Assembly (NCBI GenBank): GCA_934131055.1
Contig: CAKOZB010000017.1
Span: forward strand, 1 to 15,701
Direction: 5' to 3'
Source: an uncultured Clostridia bacterium
GTDB lineage: Bacteria > Bacillota > Clostridia > TANB77 > CAG-508
Length of the DNA: 15,701 nucleotides
Shown here: in pieces, positions 14,742 through 15,701 of the stretch
How positions within the stretch are numbered: the first letter of the stretch is position 1
How the letters are laid out: each line of letters opens with the position of its first letter
Made by a program: the position numbers and the translations under genes
Notes under the pieces: model-generated
The model's database searches: none
Told to the model about the DNA's origin: nothing
What the model saw: the letters and a program-made list of their open reading frames with translations, nothing else

Positions 14742-15701
14742 ATGAAAAAAATTTTTAAAAAAATATTTGTTGTAATTACATTGTTTTTAGTTTTTTATTA
14801 TTCATCAAATATTTATGGTTTTACTGAGCCAAGTAATAGTACAAGTACTTCATCAGCATTAACACCTAGTAAAAATACTAAATACCAATCTTATGGTTAT
14901 GTAATTGATAAATATAACGTAAATATTATTGTTAATGAAGATAACACTCTTGATATAACTGAAGATATTACAGCATATTTTAACATTTCTAAACACGGGA
15001 TAATTAGAAGTATCCCACTAAGAAATAACATTACAAGATTAGATGGAACAACTTCTACTAATCGCACTCAGCTAACAAATTTGAGTGTAAATACTGAATA
15101 TACAACATCACGAGAAGATGGAAACTTAAAAATAAAAATTGGTTCAGCAAGCCATGCTTTGACTGGTAAACAAAAATATACTATAAAATATACATATAAT
15201 TTAGGAAAAGATTCTTCAAAGAATTATGACGAGTTGTACTATAATATAATTGGAAATGAATGGGATACAGTCATTGGGAATGTAACATTTTCGGTAACTA
15301 TGCCCAAAACATTCGACTCAAAAAAAGTTGGTTTCTCATCAGGAGTAAAAGGTTCAACCGATAATAGCAATATTAAATATTCTATCAAGGGAAACACTAT
15401 TACTGGTAGCTATAATGGAATTCTAAAAGTTAATGAGGGATTAACAATAAGGTGTGAACTTCCTGAAGGTTATTTTGTTGGTGCTAATCTAAAAATCAAC
15501 ATTATAAATTATATTATATATATTATTCCTATCATATTTTTAGCCATTTCTATATGGATATGGTATAAATTTGGCAAAAATGACCGAATCGTGGAAACTG
15601 TAGAATTTTATCCACCACATGGATTTAACAGCCTTGAAGTTGGATTCTTATATAAAGGATTAGCAGATAATCAAGATGTAACTTCACTGCTAATTTATCT
15701 A
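14742..15701 (+). CDS. DUF2207 family membrane protein, C-terminus outside window
   Basis: 320 residues are visible and the frame is open at the window edge. A signal peptide (about 1-25) is followed by an extracytoplasmic beta-rich domain (about 50-245). This contains the DUF2207-like VNIIVNEDNTLDITEDI near residue 60 and GIIRSIPLR (86-94). A membrane segment follows (about 254-275). The cytoplasmic start of the second part is EFYPPHGFNSLEVGFL (288-303) followed by DVTSLL (312-317), the family's PPxGxSPxExGYL...DxTALL pattern. The function is unknown; neighbours of this kind typically go with LemA. The ribosome binding site GGAGGAAA sits 5 bases before the ATG, 12 bases after lemA. More membrane segments are expected beyond the edge. 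Confidence 0.9.
   Translation, partial: MKKIFKKIFVVITLFLVFYYSSNIYGFTEPSNSTSTSSALTPSKNTKYQSYGYVIDKYNVNIIVNEDNTLDITEDITAYFNISKHGIIRSIPLRNNITRLDGTTSTNRTQLTNLSVNTEYTTSREDGNLKIKIGSASHALTGKQKYTIKYTYNLGKDSSKNYDELYYNIIGNEWDTVIGNVTFSVTMPKTFDSKKVGFSSGVKGSTDNSNIKYSIKGNTITGSYNGILKVNEGLTIRCELPEGYFVGANLKINIINYIIYIIPIIFLAISIWIWYKFGKNDRIVETVEFYPPHGFNSLEVGFLYKGLADNQDVTSLLIYL

Noticed and set aside
1..15701. CRISPR array, tRNA, rRNA, integrase, transposase or insertion-sequence ends
   Set aside because: No repeat-spacer pattern, cloverleaf-like sequence or mobile-element protein was found on reading both strands.

Overview
The window is AT-rich DNA from a low-GC Firmicute, most likely one of the Clostridia. 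The evidence is strong purine-rich ribosome binding sites, near-consensus sigma-A promoters, a DUF6873-type protein of a kind I know mainly from Clostridia, an Hsp33-type HslO, and the lemA-DUF2207 gene pair. I cannot name a genus. No rRNA, tRNA, CRISPR array, transposase or integrase was seen. The window is densely coded, with no gene-free stretch longer than 300 bases. Everything from position 1 to 14004 is on the minus strand; only the last two genes are on the plus strand.

Reading from left to right: (1) a secreted VWA-domain protein, cut off at position 1, with its own promoter. (2) A probable operon, transcribed from about 3670 down to 1025, containing an RsmB/NOP-type RNA m5C methyltransferase, the redox-regulated chaperone HslO (Hsp33) and a DUF6873 protein. 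(3) A cell-wall pair: a membrane-anchored L,D-transpeptidase (4844-6214) and a paralogue that keeps the anchor and peptidoglycan-binding part but ends just before the catalytic domain (3776-4684). Each has a perfect TTGACA-17-TATAAT promoter, operator-like inverted repeats and its own hairpin terminator. (4) A 1315-residue superfamily 1 helicase of the Upf1/DNA2 type fused to a C-terminal phospholipase D-type nuclease (6352-10299). Its architecture matches the single-gene form of the antiphage system Mokosh (type II). (5) A secreted SH3b-CAP protein (10412-11186) interrupted by one extra base. (6) A NUDIX hydrolase, an unrecognised 213-residue protein and a coupled 44-residue cysteine-containing small ORF. 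(7) The 23S rRNA m5U methyltransferase RlmD/RlmCD (12619-14004). (8) Divergently, lemA and the start of a DUF2207 membrane-protein gene that runs off the right edge.

Most of the genes are envelope functions (VWA, L,D-transpeptidase pair, SH3b-CAP, LemA/DUF2207) or RNA modification and protein quality control (RsmB-like, RlmD, HslO). The helicase-nuclease is the likely accessory gene. It stands alone among chromosomal-looking genes, with no recognisable partner or mobile-element trace. The three points most worth following up are this candidate defence gene, the unusually strong and operator-laden promoters of the L,D-transpeptidase pair, and the one-base frameshift in the SH3b-CAP gene.
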